Of a stretch of 6,818 bases of DNA, positions 1-6,778 are shown piece by piece. The notes below the pieces were generated by a model. That model made no database searches, was not told the DNA's origin, and saw nothing but the letters and a program-made list of their open reading frames with translations. The translations under genes were made by a program, and so were the position numbers. The DNA is from Clostridia bacterium (GTDB taxonomy: Bacteria > Bacillota > Clostridia > Saccharofermentanales > Saccharofermentanaceae), in the NCBI GenBank assembly GCA_017881645.1, contig JADGQQ010000018.1:1-6818 (forward strand). The letters run 5' to 3'. Position 1 is the first letter of the stretch, and each line of letters starts with the position of its first letter.

Positions 1-437
1 CATCCTTCCCGGCAAAAGATGAAACACTTTATAAAAACGGACTTGTTGTGTTATATTCAAGTGCGACGATCAGTGCTCAGGCCGATGACGGAACAGATCC
101 GCAGACCGACAATACACAGGGCATGAAAAAAGTCATGATTCCTGATTTCTCAGGGAAAGACATTTCTGAGTGCATCAGAGAAGCGAGAATCAGCGGCGTC
201 AATCTGAATATACAGGGGAACATAAAGGGTACGGCTATTTCTCAAACACCGCAGCCTTCGTTTGGATACCCTGCGGTAACGCCCACTCCGACCGGCGGAT
301 CGACACCGACAGAGACACCGACAGAGACACCTACAGTGACACCTACAGAGTCTCCGACTGCGGTGCCGACTGCGATACCGACACCGACACCCGCACAGGT
401 TCCGATGGGTACAATCATTACCATCACGATGGAATAG
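1..437 (+). CDS. C-terminal end of a PASTA-domain class B penicillin-binding protein (5' truncated)
   Basis: The reading frame is open from base 3 to the TAG at 435-437 (144 residues visible); the start and the transpeptidase domain lie upstream of the window. The first 20 residues end in NGLVVLYSS and read as the last part of one PASTA domain. An Asp/Thr-rich linker follows, then a second PASTA domain beginning MIPDFSGKDISECI (about 135-176) and reaching the ISQTPQPSFG segment near base 266. A Pro/Thr-rich tract of about 40 residues then intervenes before the expected last strand, VPMGTIITITME, at the C-terminus. PASTA domains occur outside the cell on class B PBPs (PBP2x and SpoVD types) and on PknB-type kinases; position directly before murE in a dcw cluster favours the PBP, which would cross-link septal or spore peptidoglycan. 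Without the catalytic domain I cannot say whether it is the FtsI-like or SpoVD-like form. murE begins 13 nt downstream. Confidence 0.85.
   Translation, partial: SFPAKDETLYKNGLVVLYSSATISAQADDGTDPQTDNTQGMKKVMIPDFSGKDISECIREARISGVNLNIQGNIKGTAISQTPQPSFGYPAVTPTPTGGSTPTETPTETPTVTPTESPTAVPTAIPTPTPAQVPMGTIITITME
303..386 (+). repeat. Degenerate 12-nt tandem repeat encoding a Pro/Thr-rich tract
   Basis: Seven consecutive 12-nt units lie in frame within the PBP gene. Units 1 and 2 (303-314 and 315-326) are identical, ACACCGACAGAG. Units 3 and 4 differ from it by two and one bases. Units 5 to 7 are more diverged. They encode the tetrapeptides TPTE, TPTE, TPTV, TPTE, SPTA, VPTA and IPTP. More Pro/Thr residues flank them on both sides (279-302 and 387-398). 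The unit is a multiple of three, so gain or loss of copies would keep the frame. The product should be an extended, flexible, extracellular segment. It sits inside the second PASTA domain rather than between domains. Confidence 0.85.
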
Positions 438-443
438 GAAGGA
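436..443 (+). promoter_or_regulatory. Ribosome binding site of murE, fixing a GTG start
   Basis: AGGAAGGA overlaps the stop codon of the preceding PBP gene and lies 7 nt before the GTG at 451. No in-frame ATG lies near this site, and the protein read from this GTG begins as MurE proteins do, so the GTG is the likely start. The overlap suggests coupled translation with the upstream gene. Confidence 0.75.
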
Positions 444-450
444 ATATACG

Positions 451-1983
451 GTGCATCATTTATTTGATCTGTTAGCCGGATTAGCATACAAACGAATTGA
501 AGGGAATGACCGCGTTGTTATTTCTTCGGTCGTATATGATTCCAGAATGGCTTCAGCCGGGTCATTATTTGTATGTATCCGGGGTTTTGTTTCGGATGGT
601 CACAGGTATATTGATCAGGCGGTAGAGAAGGGCGCGACAGCCGTGCTTATGCAGGATGACCAGTGCTATTTTTCCGAGAAAGATCTGCACAAACTTTTTT
701 TGCAAAAAGGTGTCGCAATTGTCTCCGTAAATGATACACGCATCGGATTGGCCCATGTCAGCGGCATGTTCTTTTCGCATCCTTCACGTTCGCTTACTCT
801 GGTTGGCATTACCGGCACAAAAGGGAAGACAACAACTTCTTACATGGTGCGCGATATATTTGAAAAGGCAGGCAGAAGTACCGGCCTCATAGGAACCGTG
901 TCCAATATTGTCGGCGGCGAAGTCAGACAGGCCGCAAGAACTACACCGGAATCCTATGACCTTCAGGAGATTTTTCATGAAATGGCAGAACGGAAGCAGG
1001 AAGCCTGCGTGATGGAAGTATCATCACAGGGGCTGATGCTTGACCGGGTTTATGGATGTCATTTCAGTGTAGGTGCTTTTACCAATCTGTACCATGACCA
1101 TATCGGCGAACACGAACATGCCAATATGGAAGAATATCTACAAGCCAAACTCCTGATGTTCGACCTTTCAGACATTGGAATCGTGAATGCCGACTGTTCG
1201 GTCGCAGAACAGGTCATCGAATATGCAAAAGGCAAATGTCCCGTATTTACATATGGGATTGATTCTCAAAGCGATGCCTTTGCCTGTAATGTCCGGAAGG
1301 ATCGCAGGAACGGCTTGATCGGAACTTCTTTTTCATTGAAGAGTCCATGGTATGAAGACGATTTTTTTGTTGCAATGCCCGGCAAATTTAACGTTTACAA
1401 TGCGCTTTGTGCAATTTCCATTGCCGGATCATGCCGGATTCCGGCAGATGCTGTCAGAAAAGCACTTGCCGAAGTTCATGTTCCCGGTCGTCTTCAGCCT
1501 GTTCCTCACAACGGGGATTTTTCGGTACTTGTCGATTATGCGCACAATGCGGCCAGCCTTGAGAACCTTCTGACCACTCTGAGAGAATACTGTCCGGGCA
1601 GGCTGATTACTCTGTTCGGATGCGGAGGCGACCGTTCAAAGACAAGAAGATACGAAATGGGAGAAATCTCCGGTAAACTTAGCGATCTTACGATTATTAC
1701 ATCAGATAATCCGAGAAACGAGGACCCGATGGCCATTATTTCGGACATCCTGACCGGATTTGCAAAGACGAATGGAATCTATAAACTCGAACCGGATCGT
1801 AAGTCAGCGATAGCACTTGCCCTGTCGTTGGCACAGAAGGATGATTTTGTCATTATTGCCGGTAAGGGACATGAGAATTACCAGATTTTCAGTGACCATA
1901 CGATTCATTTTGATGATGCCGAAGTTGCGGAAGAAATTCTTATGAAGATGGAAGCCGCAGCCGGAAAAAAGGAGAGCAGATAA
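451..1983 (+). CDS. murE: MurE, UDP-MurNAc-L-Ala-D-Glu:meso-diaminopimelate ligase
   Basis: This cytoplasmic ATP-dependent ligase adds the third stem-peptide residue to UDP-MurNAc-L-Ala-D-Glu. The 510 residues are a usual length. The N-terminal substrate domain has the DSR...G.LFV and DGH pattern (30-51). The ATPase domain has the P-loop TGTKGKTT (121-128, Lys126), TTPES (164-168), MEVSS with Glu189, the TN..HDH segment with His217, and Lys233 in YLQAK at the place of the carbamylated lysine. Asn314 and Asn317 (FNVYN), Arg347 and Asp362 (VDYAH) fill the other invariant Mur ligase positions. The C-terminal domain carries DNPR (419-422) and GKGHE (471-475), the signatures that select meso-diaminopimelate; lysine-type enzymes lack this Arg. 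Unusual local sequences are GTKGK for the common GTNGK, EVSSQ for EVSSH, and AHNAASLENLL for AHTPDALE. I recall similar variants from clostridial MurE proteins. The start is GTG. The gene ends 2 nt before murF. Confidence 0.95.
   Translation: MHHLFDLLAGLAYKRIEGNDRVVISSVVYDSRMASAGSLFVCIRGFVSDGHRYIDQAVEKGATAVLMQDDQCYFSEKDLHKLFLQKGVAIVSVNDTRIGLAHVSGMFFSHPSRSLTLVGITGTKGKTTTSYMVRDIFEKAGRSTGLIGTVSNIVGGEVRQAARTTPESYDLQEIFHEMAERKQEACVMEVSSQGLMLDRVYGCHFSVGAFTNLYHDHIGEHEHANMEEYLQAKLLMFDLSDIGIVNADCSVAEQVIEYAKGKCPVFTYGIDSQSDAFACNVRKDRRNGLIGTSFSLKSPWYEDDFFVAMPGKFNVYNALCAISIAGSCRIPADAVRKALAEVHVPGRLQPVPHNGDFSVLVDYAHNAASLENLLTTLREYCPGRLITLFGCGGDRSKTRRYEMGEISGKLSDLTIITSDNPRNEDPMAIISDILTGFAKTNGIYKLEPDRKSAIALALSLAQKDDFVIIAGKGHENYQIFSDHTIHFDDAEVAEEILMKMEAAAGKKESR
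1969..1974 (+). promoter_or_regulatory. Ribosome binding site of murF
   Basis: AAGGAG lies inside the last codons of murE, 11 nt before the ATG at 1986. Only two bases separate the murE stop and the murF start, so the two genes are probably translationally coupled. Confidence 0.7.
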
Positions 1984-1985
1984 GT

Positions 1986-3434
1986 ATGCTGCCTTTTACA
2001 GAACAGGAAATTCTAACGATAACCGGAGGCGTTCAGGTCGGAGTTCCTGCAGAAAAGGACGGATTCCGTTCAGCCGGCAGTATTTCTACAGATACGCGCT
2101 CCATTGAAGCGGGCGCTTTGTTTGTGGCTTTGGTCGGGGAACGTTTCGACGGGCATTCTTTCTGCAGGACTGCATATGAAAAAGGCGCGTCACTTTTCCT
2201 GATCAGTGATGAACATATGCTGCCTGACGAAGCCGCCGGCATTCTGGTGCCGGATACATTGACGGCTCTTCATGCACTTGCCAGAGCCTATCGCAGAAAA
2301 CTCGGATGCGTTGTGATTGCAGTCACCGGCAGCGTTGGTAAAACATCAACGAGGGAAATGCTGTATGCAGCGCTTTCCGGATCGCGCCGCACGCATGCCA
2401 CAAAACTGAATCTGAATAATGAGATCGGCCTGCCGATGACGATTTTATCCGCCCCGGCCGATACGGAGCTGCTTATTGTCGAAATGGGAATGCGCATGAG
2501 AGGAGAGGTACGGATTCTCACGCATATCGCGGAGCCGGACATCGCCATCATTACCAATATCGGCGTATCGCATATCGAGCGTCTCGGCAGCCAGGAGGAA
2601 ATTCTGGCTGCAAAAATGGAGATCTGCGAGGGACTTACAGGTAACAAAATACTTCTCATCAACGGTGATGATAGGCATCTGGTGGAATCGGTTCGCAGTG
2701 CGAATCCCATCATTTGGAATCAGCTCGGTGTCACATGTATCGAAAACATCGATCCTGTCCGTCTGCATCCGGACCTGACAGTTTCGGCATCGGATATTTC
2801 CCCCAAGAATGACGGGACGGATTTTTCCGCCTTTGCCAGGTTCATGGGATCGGAGTCTGCCATCGGTCTGGGAGAGTTTCTTCTGCCGTGTATTGGCATA
2901 CATCATGTAAAGAACGCTCTCTTTTCTCTTGCCTGCGCGCTTTGCCTGGACATTGACATGGAAAATGTGAAAAAGGGATTACTTTCCTTCATTCCGACAG
3001 GAAGCCGTGGCCGCATGGTGCAGACAAGACTCGGTCTTTTGTATGATGATTCATACAATGCAAGTACGGAATCGATGAAAGCAGCGTTTGAAAGCATTCG
3101 AATCATTGCCGGACCCAGGCGCAAAATTGCCGCTCTCGGCGGTATGCTGGAACTTGGAACATTTGCACCGGAGCAGCACTTTCTCGTCGGAGCTGCAGCA
3201 GCAGCGTCAGGATTTGACGAGCTGTATGTATGCGGAGACAATAGAACGGATGTTATGGCAGGCGCTGCTTCCGTAAAACCGGAGCTTCCCGTATATCTTT
3301 TCGAAAACAGGGATGCTCTGACGGCAGCCCTTCTTCCGGCATTACATGAAAATGACGTCATATTGATAAAAGGATCACATTCATTTGAGATGGAAAAGGT
3401 TGCACAGGCCATTACGGATGCATGCAAAAACTGA
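1986..3434 (+). CDS. murF: MurF, UDP-MurNAc-tripeptide:D-alanyl-D-alanine ligase
   Basis: MurF adds D-Ala-D-Ala to the UDP-MurNAc-tripeptide, the last cytoplasmic step in making the pentapeptide. The 482 residues are slightly longer than the common 450-460. The N-terminal domain shows STDTRSIEAGALFVAL (34-49) and FDGHSF. The ATPase domain has TGSVGKTST (114-122, Lys119), NNEIGLP (144-150), EMG with Glu166, TNIGVSH with His196, and Lys210 in AAKMEI as the probable carbamylated lysine. The C-terminal domain has Arg343 (RGRM), DDSYNAS (354-360, Asp355) and LGGMLELG (384-391), plus KGSHSFEME near the end, all typical of MurF rather than other Mur ligases. At the usual HN..N motif the protein reads HHVKN (306-310), so the first of two family-conserved asparagines is His307. 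murF sits directly after murE; the murD and mraY genes that often follow it are not here. Confidence 0.95.
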   Translation: MLPFTEQEILTITGGVQVGVPAEKDGFRSAGSISTDTRSIEAGALFVALVGERFDGHSFCRTAYEKGASLFLISDEHMLPDEAAGILVPDTLTALHALARAYRRKLGCVVIAVTGSVGKTSTREMLYAALSGSRRTHATKLNLNNEIGLPMTILSAPADTELLIVEMGMRMRGEVRILTHIAEPDIAIITNIGVSHIERLGSQEEILAAKMEICEGLTGNKILLINGDDRHLVESVRSANPIIWNQLGVTCIENIDPVRLHPDLTVSASDISPKNDGTDFSAFARFMGSESAIGLGEFLLPCIGIHHVKNALFSLACALCLDIDMENVKKGLLSFIPTGSRGRMVQTRLGLLYDDSYNASTESMKAAFESIRIIAGPRRKIAALGGMLELGTFAPEQHFLVGAAAAASGFDELYVCGDNRTDVMAGAASVKPELPVYLFENRDALTAALLPALHENDVILIKGSHSFEMEKVAQAITDACKN

Positions 3435-3447
3435 CCTGACCACAAAG

Positions 3448-3454
3448 AAAGGAG
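3448..3454 (+). promoter_or_regulatory. Ribosome binding site of ftsW, fixing its start
   Basis: AAAGGAG (continuing to a second G) is a near-perfect Shine-Dalgarno sequence 8 nt before the ATG at 3463. It rules out the earlier in-frame ATG at 3385, which would overlap the end of murF by 50 bases and add 26 charged residues not expected in FtsW. Confidence 0.85.
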
Positions 3455-3462
3455 GACCTTGG

Positions 3463-4779
3463 ATGGCACAAACCGTAAAGGATAAGACAAACAGCAATAA
3501 AGATTCCGTGTTTCAGATCGAAGGTCCTTACAGGATTCATTTGCCGATGCTTCTGCTTACGCTGATTCTCATCAGCTTTGGATTGATTATGCTGTTTTCT
3601 GCAAGCATGTCCGCCGGATATCAATTGGATAAAAATCCGCTCCACTATATCTTCAGTCAGGGAATGAGCACGATCGTCGGTTCCGTCATTGCTGCACTCA
3701 TTATTCTCATTCCGGTAAAAAAGTTTGATCGAATCATTCTTGTTATCCTGGCCTATTTTATGACGCTCGGCCTCGTCGTTTATACGACGTTCTTCGGCGT
3801 TGTCCAGGGAAACGCACGCAGATGGATTGATATCGGATCGCAGCGCCTGCAGCCTTCCGAACTGGCAAAAATAGCACTGATCTTCTGTATTGCCGGCTAC
3901 AGGTCATACATTATCCGGTTGCGCAAGGCAGGAAAACTCAGGAGCGACAATCCAAAACGGCAGGCTTATCTGAACTGTGCATTTGATATCGTAATCCCGT
4001 GCAGCGCCATAATGATGTGTCTCCTGTTTGTACTGATTCAGCCGCACATGTCATTTATTGTAATTATGTCGCTTATTACTTTTTTGTGTTTTCTGGTATC
4101 CGGCATTCCGCTCCGCACGTGGATTGACGGAGGGCTTGTCATGATCCTTATCATCCTTATCGGGGTATCCGGTCTCATGATTTTTTCCAATACATCACAA
4201 AAGGATAAATTCACATCGAACTTTGCCCACGTGACGGTTCGTCTTAATATATTCCAAACTCTGAACGCGGAAGATGCTGCGACTTCCGGTACCGCCGCCA
4301 GTGAGACAACGGCTGCGGCGGATGAAAATGAAGTGTATCAAAGCAAACAGTCCATGATTGCCATTGGATCCGGAGGCATTTCCGGTGTAGGCTTCGGCAG
4401 CAGCCGTCAGAAATATCAGTACCTGCCGGAAGCGCATAATGATTATGTCTTCGCTATCGCGTGTGAGGAACTCGGTTTTGTAGGCGGAGTCTCCATTATT
4501 GTTCTTTTTTGGGCATATTTGTGCGGAGGTCTTTCCATTGCATGGAGAACAAGGAGTGATTTTGCACGCATTCTTGTGGTAGGATATACCAGCCTGATTG
4601 CCATACAGGCCTTCCTGAATATTGGCGTTGCGGTGGGAATTGTGCCCCCGACCGGAATAACTCTGCCCTTTTTCAGCTATGGCGGTACAGCAAATCTGGT
4701 ATTCATGATTGCAGCCGGATTTGTTCTGGCCGGATCAAGAACCGGTGTTCGCAGAAAGAAAGTGACATATATTGAGTAA
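3463..4779 (+). CDS. ftsW: FtsW, SEDS-family septal peptidoglycan glycosyltransferase
   Basis: FtsW is an integral membrane enzyme that polymerises lipid II at the division site together with a class B PBP. From the ATG at 3463 the protein has 438 residues. About ten hydrophobic helices are visible (roughly 28-48, 63-84, 90-112, 133-151, 173-193, 196-214, 222-241, 336-358, 368-393, 404-424), matching the SEDS fold. Family motifs are NARRWIDIG and QPSELAK (117-136), with Glu133 and Lys136 at catalytic positions, then YQSKQSMIAIGSGG (292-305), LPEAHNDY (321-328) with the key Asp327, and PPTGITLPFFSYGG (395-408). Two oddities are QPHMS at 193-197, where QPDLG is usual, and an Ala/Thr/Glu-rich extension of the large outer loop (about 267-290). 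A SpoVE or RodA role cannot be excluded by sequence alone; the murG and divIB neighbours favour division. murG follows after 10 nt. Confidence 0.92.
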   Translation: MAQTVKDKTNSNKDSVFQIEGPYRIHLPMLLLTLILISFGLIMLFSASMSAGYQLDKNPLHYIFSQGMSTIVGSVIAALIILIPVKKFDRIILVILAYFMTLGLVVYTTFFGVVQGNARRWIDIGSQRLQPSELAKIALIFCIAGYRSYIIRLRKAGKLRSDNPKRQAYLNCAFDIVIPCSAIMMCLLFVLIQPHMSFIVIMSLITFLCFLVSGIPLRTWIDGGLVMILIILIGVSGLMIFSNTSQKDKFTSNFAHVTVRLNIFQTLNAEDAATSGTAASETTAAADENEVYQSKQSMIAIGSGGISGVGFGSSRQKYQYLPEAHNDYVFAIACEELGFVGGVSIIVLFWAYLCGGLSIAWRTRSDFARILVVGYTSLIAIQAFLNIGVAVGIVPPTGITLPFFSYGGTANLVFMIAAGFVLAGSRTGVRRKKVTYIE

Positions 4780-4783
4780 GGGG
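4778..4783 (+). promoter_or_regulatory. Ribosome binding site of murG, choosing among three starts
   Basis: AAGGGG overlaps the TAA of ftsW and ends 6 nt before the ATG at 4790. It abuts the in-frame ATG at 4784 and lies downstream of the in-frame TTG at 4772, so neither can use it. The ATG at 4790 also puts the first glycine-rich motif at the usual distance from the N-terminus. Confidence 0.75.
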
Positions 4784-4789
4784 ATGCAA

Positions 4790-5896
4790 ATGGGAATACG
4801 TGTTCTGATAGCCGGCGGCGGCACCAGCGGACATATTAATCCGGCGATTGCGATTGCCGACAGGCTTCGTGCGGATATTCCGGACAGCTGTATAGAATTC
4901 TGCGGAACGAAGAACGGGATTGAAAGCGACACTGTGCCCCGTGCGGGATACGCGCTGCACATGATTCGTGCCAGCGGAATGCCGGCAAGACTTTCGAAAA
5001 AAATGGTCAGGGCGCTGCTGAACTTCAAAGCGGGCAGAAAAACCTGCATTTCTCTCATTCGAACCTTCAAACCGGATGTGATTGTAGGTACGGGGGGATA
5101 TGTCTGCAGTCCTCTTGTTTCAGCCGCATATCATCAGCATATCCCGGTTCTTCTGCATGAGCAGAATGCGTTTCCAGGCCGGTCCAATCGTCTTCTGTCA
5201 AGGAACGCAGATGTTGTCTGCACCAGTTTTCCTGAAATGAACGCCTATTTCCCCAAAGCCAAATCTGTTGTTTTTACCGGAAATCCTGTAAGAGCCGTAT
5301 TCTTTACCACAGAAAGAGAAACAGCAAGAAAAGAATTGCACTTGGCCGACGATACCTTTCTGATTTTGGCGATGGGCGGAAGTCTCGGTGCAAATACAAT
5401 CAACACTGCTGTCACTGCGCTTTCGGCCATGAACTTTGCCATTCCCGTCAAGATCATCCTATCAGCAGGAAAACAGCAGTTTGCCGCTTTCAAAGAACAA
5501 ACAACAAAAACAAATGATAGAATTGAAGTCATGGAATATCTGTACAATCCACAGACCTACATGGCTGCTGCAGATATTGTGATTTGCCGTTCGGGAGCGA
5601 TAACATGCGCAGAGGTAGCCGCGCTCAAGCTTCCGTCCGTCATGATCCCTTATCCGTTCGCGGCGGGTGACCATCAGACGTATAATGCGCGGGTATTTGA
5701 ACAGAACGGTGCATGCATTCTGATCGCAGACAAAGAGGCATCGGCTGAACATCTCTATCAAGCCATTCTCCCTCTGATGCAGGACAGGCCGAAATTACTG
5801 CGGATGGGCGAAAAGGCCGGTGAACTTGCCAGACAACAGGCTGACAAAGACATCGTACAACAGATAATGCTGCTGACCGGTCAAAAATCAACATAA
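4790..5896 (+). CDS. murG: MurG, UDP-GlcNAc:lipid I N-acetylglucosaminyltransferase
   Basis: MurG works at the inner face of the membrane, moving GlcNAc from UDP-GlcNAc onto lipid I to make lipid II, the substrate of the FtsW encoded just upstream. The 368 residues from the ATG at 4790 match the family length. The N-terminal Rossmann domain begins RVLIAGGGTSGHINPA (4-19), the glycine-rich loop with the conserved His, and continues with VGTGGYVCSP (99-108) and HEQNAFPGRSNR (123-134). VFTGNPVR (161-168) marks the linker. The second Rossmann domain has MGGSLGAN (195-202), CRSGAITCAEVAA (266-278, with the conserved Glu275) and PYPFAAGDHQTYNA (287-300), the UDP-GlcNAc binding face. All expected motifs are intact. 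The gene lies 10 nt after ftsW and 24 nt before divIB. murB, which follows murG in Bacillus subtilis, is absent here. Confidence 0.96.
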   Translation: MGIRVLIAGGGTSGHINPAIAIADRLRADIPDSCIEFCGTKNGIESDTVPRAGYALHMIRASGMPARLSKKMVRALLNFKAGRKTCISLIRTFKPDVIVGTGGYVCSPLVSAAYHQHIPVLLHEQNAFPGRSNRLLSRNADVVCTSFPEMNAYFPKAKSVVFTGNPVRAVFFTTERETARKELHLADDTFLILAMGGSLGANTINTAVTALSAMNFAIPVKIILSAGKQQFAAFKEQTTKTNDRIEVMEYLYNPQTYMAAADIVICRSGAITCAEVAALKLPSVMIPYPFAAGDHQTYNARVFEQNGACILIADKEASAEHLYQAILPLMQDRPKLLRMGEKAGELARQQADKDIVQQIMLLTGQKST

Positions 5897-5906
5897 AGAA
5901 TCATAT

Positions 5907-5912
5907 GAGGAG
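5907..5912 (+). promoter_or_regulatory. Ribosome binding site of divIB, supporting a TTG start
   Basis: GAGGAG lies 8 nt before the TTG at 5921. The nearby ATG at 5905 is in another frame and meets a stop after 17 codons, so it cannot start divIB. No ATG precedes the membrane segment in the divIB frame at good spacing. Confidence 0.7.
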
Positions 5913-5920
5913 TAGCCATC

Positions 5921-6778
5921 TTGGAAGATCACGATCCTGCGCCACATACCAAAAATAGACACGATCCCAAAGCGGCATGCGGACCTCGCGGCTTTATTAT
6001 TATGATTGCTGTGATTGCCTTCCTGGTTGCGGCCATACTTGTTGCTGTACTGCCCCAGTTCTACATAAAGAAAATAACGGTGACAGGATGTCATGAAATA
6101 TCATCATCGGATTTAATCCGGCACACAGGCATTTCGACCGGTGAACACCTTTTCCAAAATATCGGAGGGGGTCTTGTTCAATTTTTTACAATGCGGTATG
6201 GTAATATAGAGAAAGAGCTTCGCAGGGAGTATCCCTATATCAGTGATATCACTATTCAAGCATCATTTCCATCACGAGTTAATATTACAGTGGACGAACG
6301 CAAGAAAATCGGATATGTTCAGATACCGGACGGCTATGCCGTGATTGATATGGATGGATATGTTGTAGAGATGTCAGGTGAAGATGCACCGGTCGGAATT
6401 CCGCTGATGATGGGCATTCCGGTCAGATCGGCAGTTCTCGGACAGAAAATGGATATGATACGTTCAACAGATTTGAATACTTGTGTGACCGTCTTAGGTG
6501 CGATTCTGAGCGCAGATGCAAATTCCGGAGTTGAGAGTGGCTTTTCACTCATGAAATATGTGAAAAGCATTCGGACGATAGAGAAAGGAACCACATTTCT
6601 AACGATCCTGCTGCCAACAGATCAACAGGAATTACTTGTCCGAATTGGTTCTCTTTCCAATATTTCGGACCAAATGAACTGGCTGCGTTACGCTGTATCC
6701 ATGAACGAATTTGACGGAGATATGGACGGAGTACTGGATATGTCGGGAGATACATTGACATACCGCCCGGTAAAATGA
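5921..6778 (+). CDS. divIB: DivIB/FtsQ, division scaffold with POTRA domain
   Basis: DivIB (FtsQ in Gram-negatives) is a single-pass membrane protein of the divisome that, with FtsL and DivIC, links the cytoplasmic ring to the FtsW and PBP synthase. The 285-residue product has a short polar cytoplasmic tail (1-23), one membrane helix (about 24-46, GFIIMIAVIAFLVAAILVAV), and a FtsQ-type POTRA domain starting FYIKKITVTG (47-56) and ending near residue 128. The PYISDITI strand and the FPSRVNITVDERK segment (116-129) are typical. The beta domain follows, opening with GYAVIDMDGYVVEM (138-151), the usual FtsQ/DivIB turn. Length and layout fit DivIB; there is no long extra tail. The start is TTG, set by a Shine-Dalgarno sequence 8 nt upstream. 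Position between murG and a probable sbp gene supports the call, since similarity in this family is low. Confidence 0.9.
   Translation: MEDHDPAPHTKNRHDPKAACGPRGFIIMIAVIAFLVAAILVAVLPQFYIKKITVTGCHEISSSDLIRHTGISTGEHLFQNIGGGLVQFFTMRYGNIEKELRREYPYISDITIQASFPSRVNITVDERKKIGYVQIPDGYAVIDMDGYVVEMSGEDAPVGIPLMMGIPVRSAVLGQKMDMIRSTDLNTCVTVLGAILSADANSGVESGFSLMKYVKSIRTIEKGTTFLTILLPTDQQELLVRIGSLSNISDQMNWLRYAVSMNEFDGDMDGVLDMSGDTLTYRPVK

Noticed and set aside
170..487. A + strand frame rich in Asp/Thr/Arg and a - strand frame rich in Gly/Val over the repeat tract
   Set aside because: Their repetitive composition is the 12-nt repeat read in other frames. The PBP frame gives PASTA sequence on both sides of the tract and is clearly the real one.
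2288..2906. Two overlapping - strand open frames (141 and 153 codons) opposite murF
   Set aside because: They overlap each other in different frames and lie opposite strongly conserved MurF motifs, so they are shadows of that gene.
3385..3462. 26-codon upstream extension of ftsW
   Set aside because: It overlaps murF in another frame and has no ribosome binding site, while the ATG at 3463 has an excellent one at 8 nt.
2903..3490. 195-codon open frame on the - strand across the murF end
   Set aside because: It lies wholly opposite murF and the start of ftsW, has a Ser/Arg-rich composition typical of an antisense shadow, and shows no domain I recognise.
3453..3528. Eight-base pairing between AGGACCTT (3453-3460) and AAGGTCCT (3521-3528) that could hide part of the ftsW ribosome binding site
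   Set aside because: The loop is 60 nt, the stem is short, and it lies in coding sequence. Such a match is plausible by chance, and only conservation in relatives would make it worth reviving.
4772..4789. Earlier murG starts, TTG at 4772 and ATG at 4784
   Set aside because: The only good Shine-Dalgarno sequence (4778-4783) is placed correctly for 4790 alone.
5905..5958. 17-codon open frame before divIB, a possible leader peptide
   Set aside because: It has no ribosome binding site of its own, and its ATG overlaps the Shine-Dalgarno sequence of divIB. It is best explained by chance.
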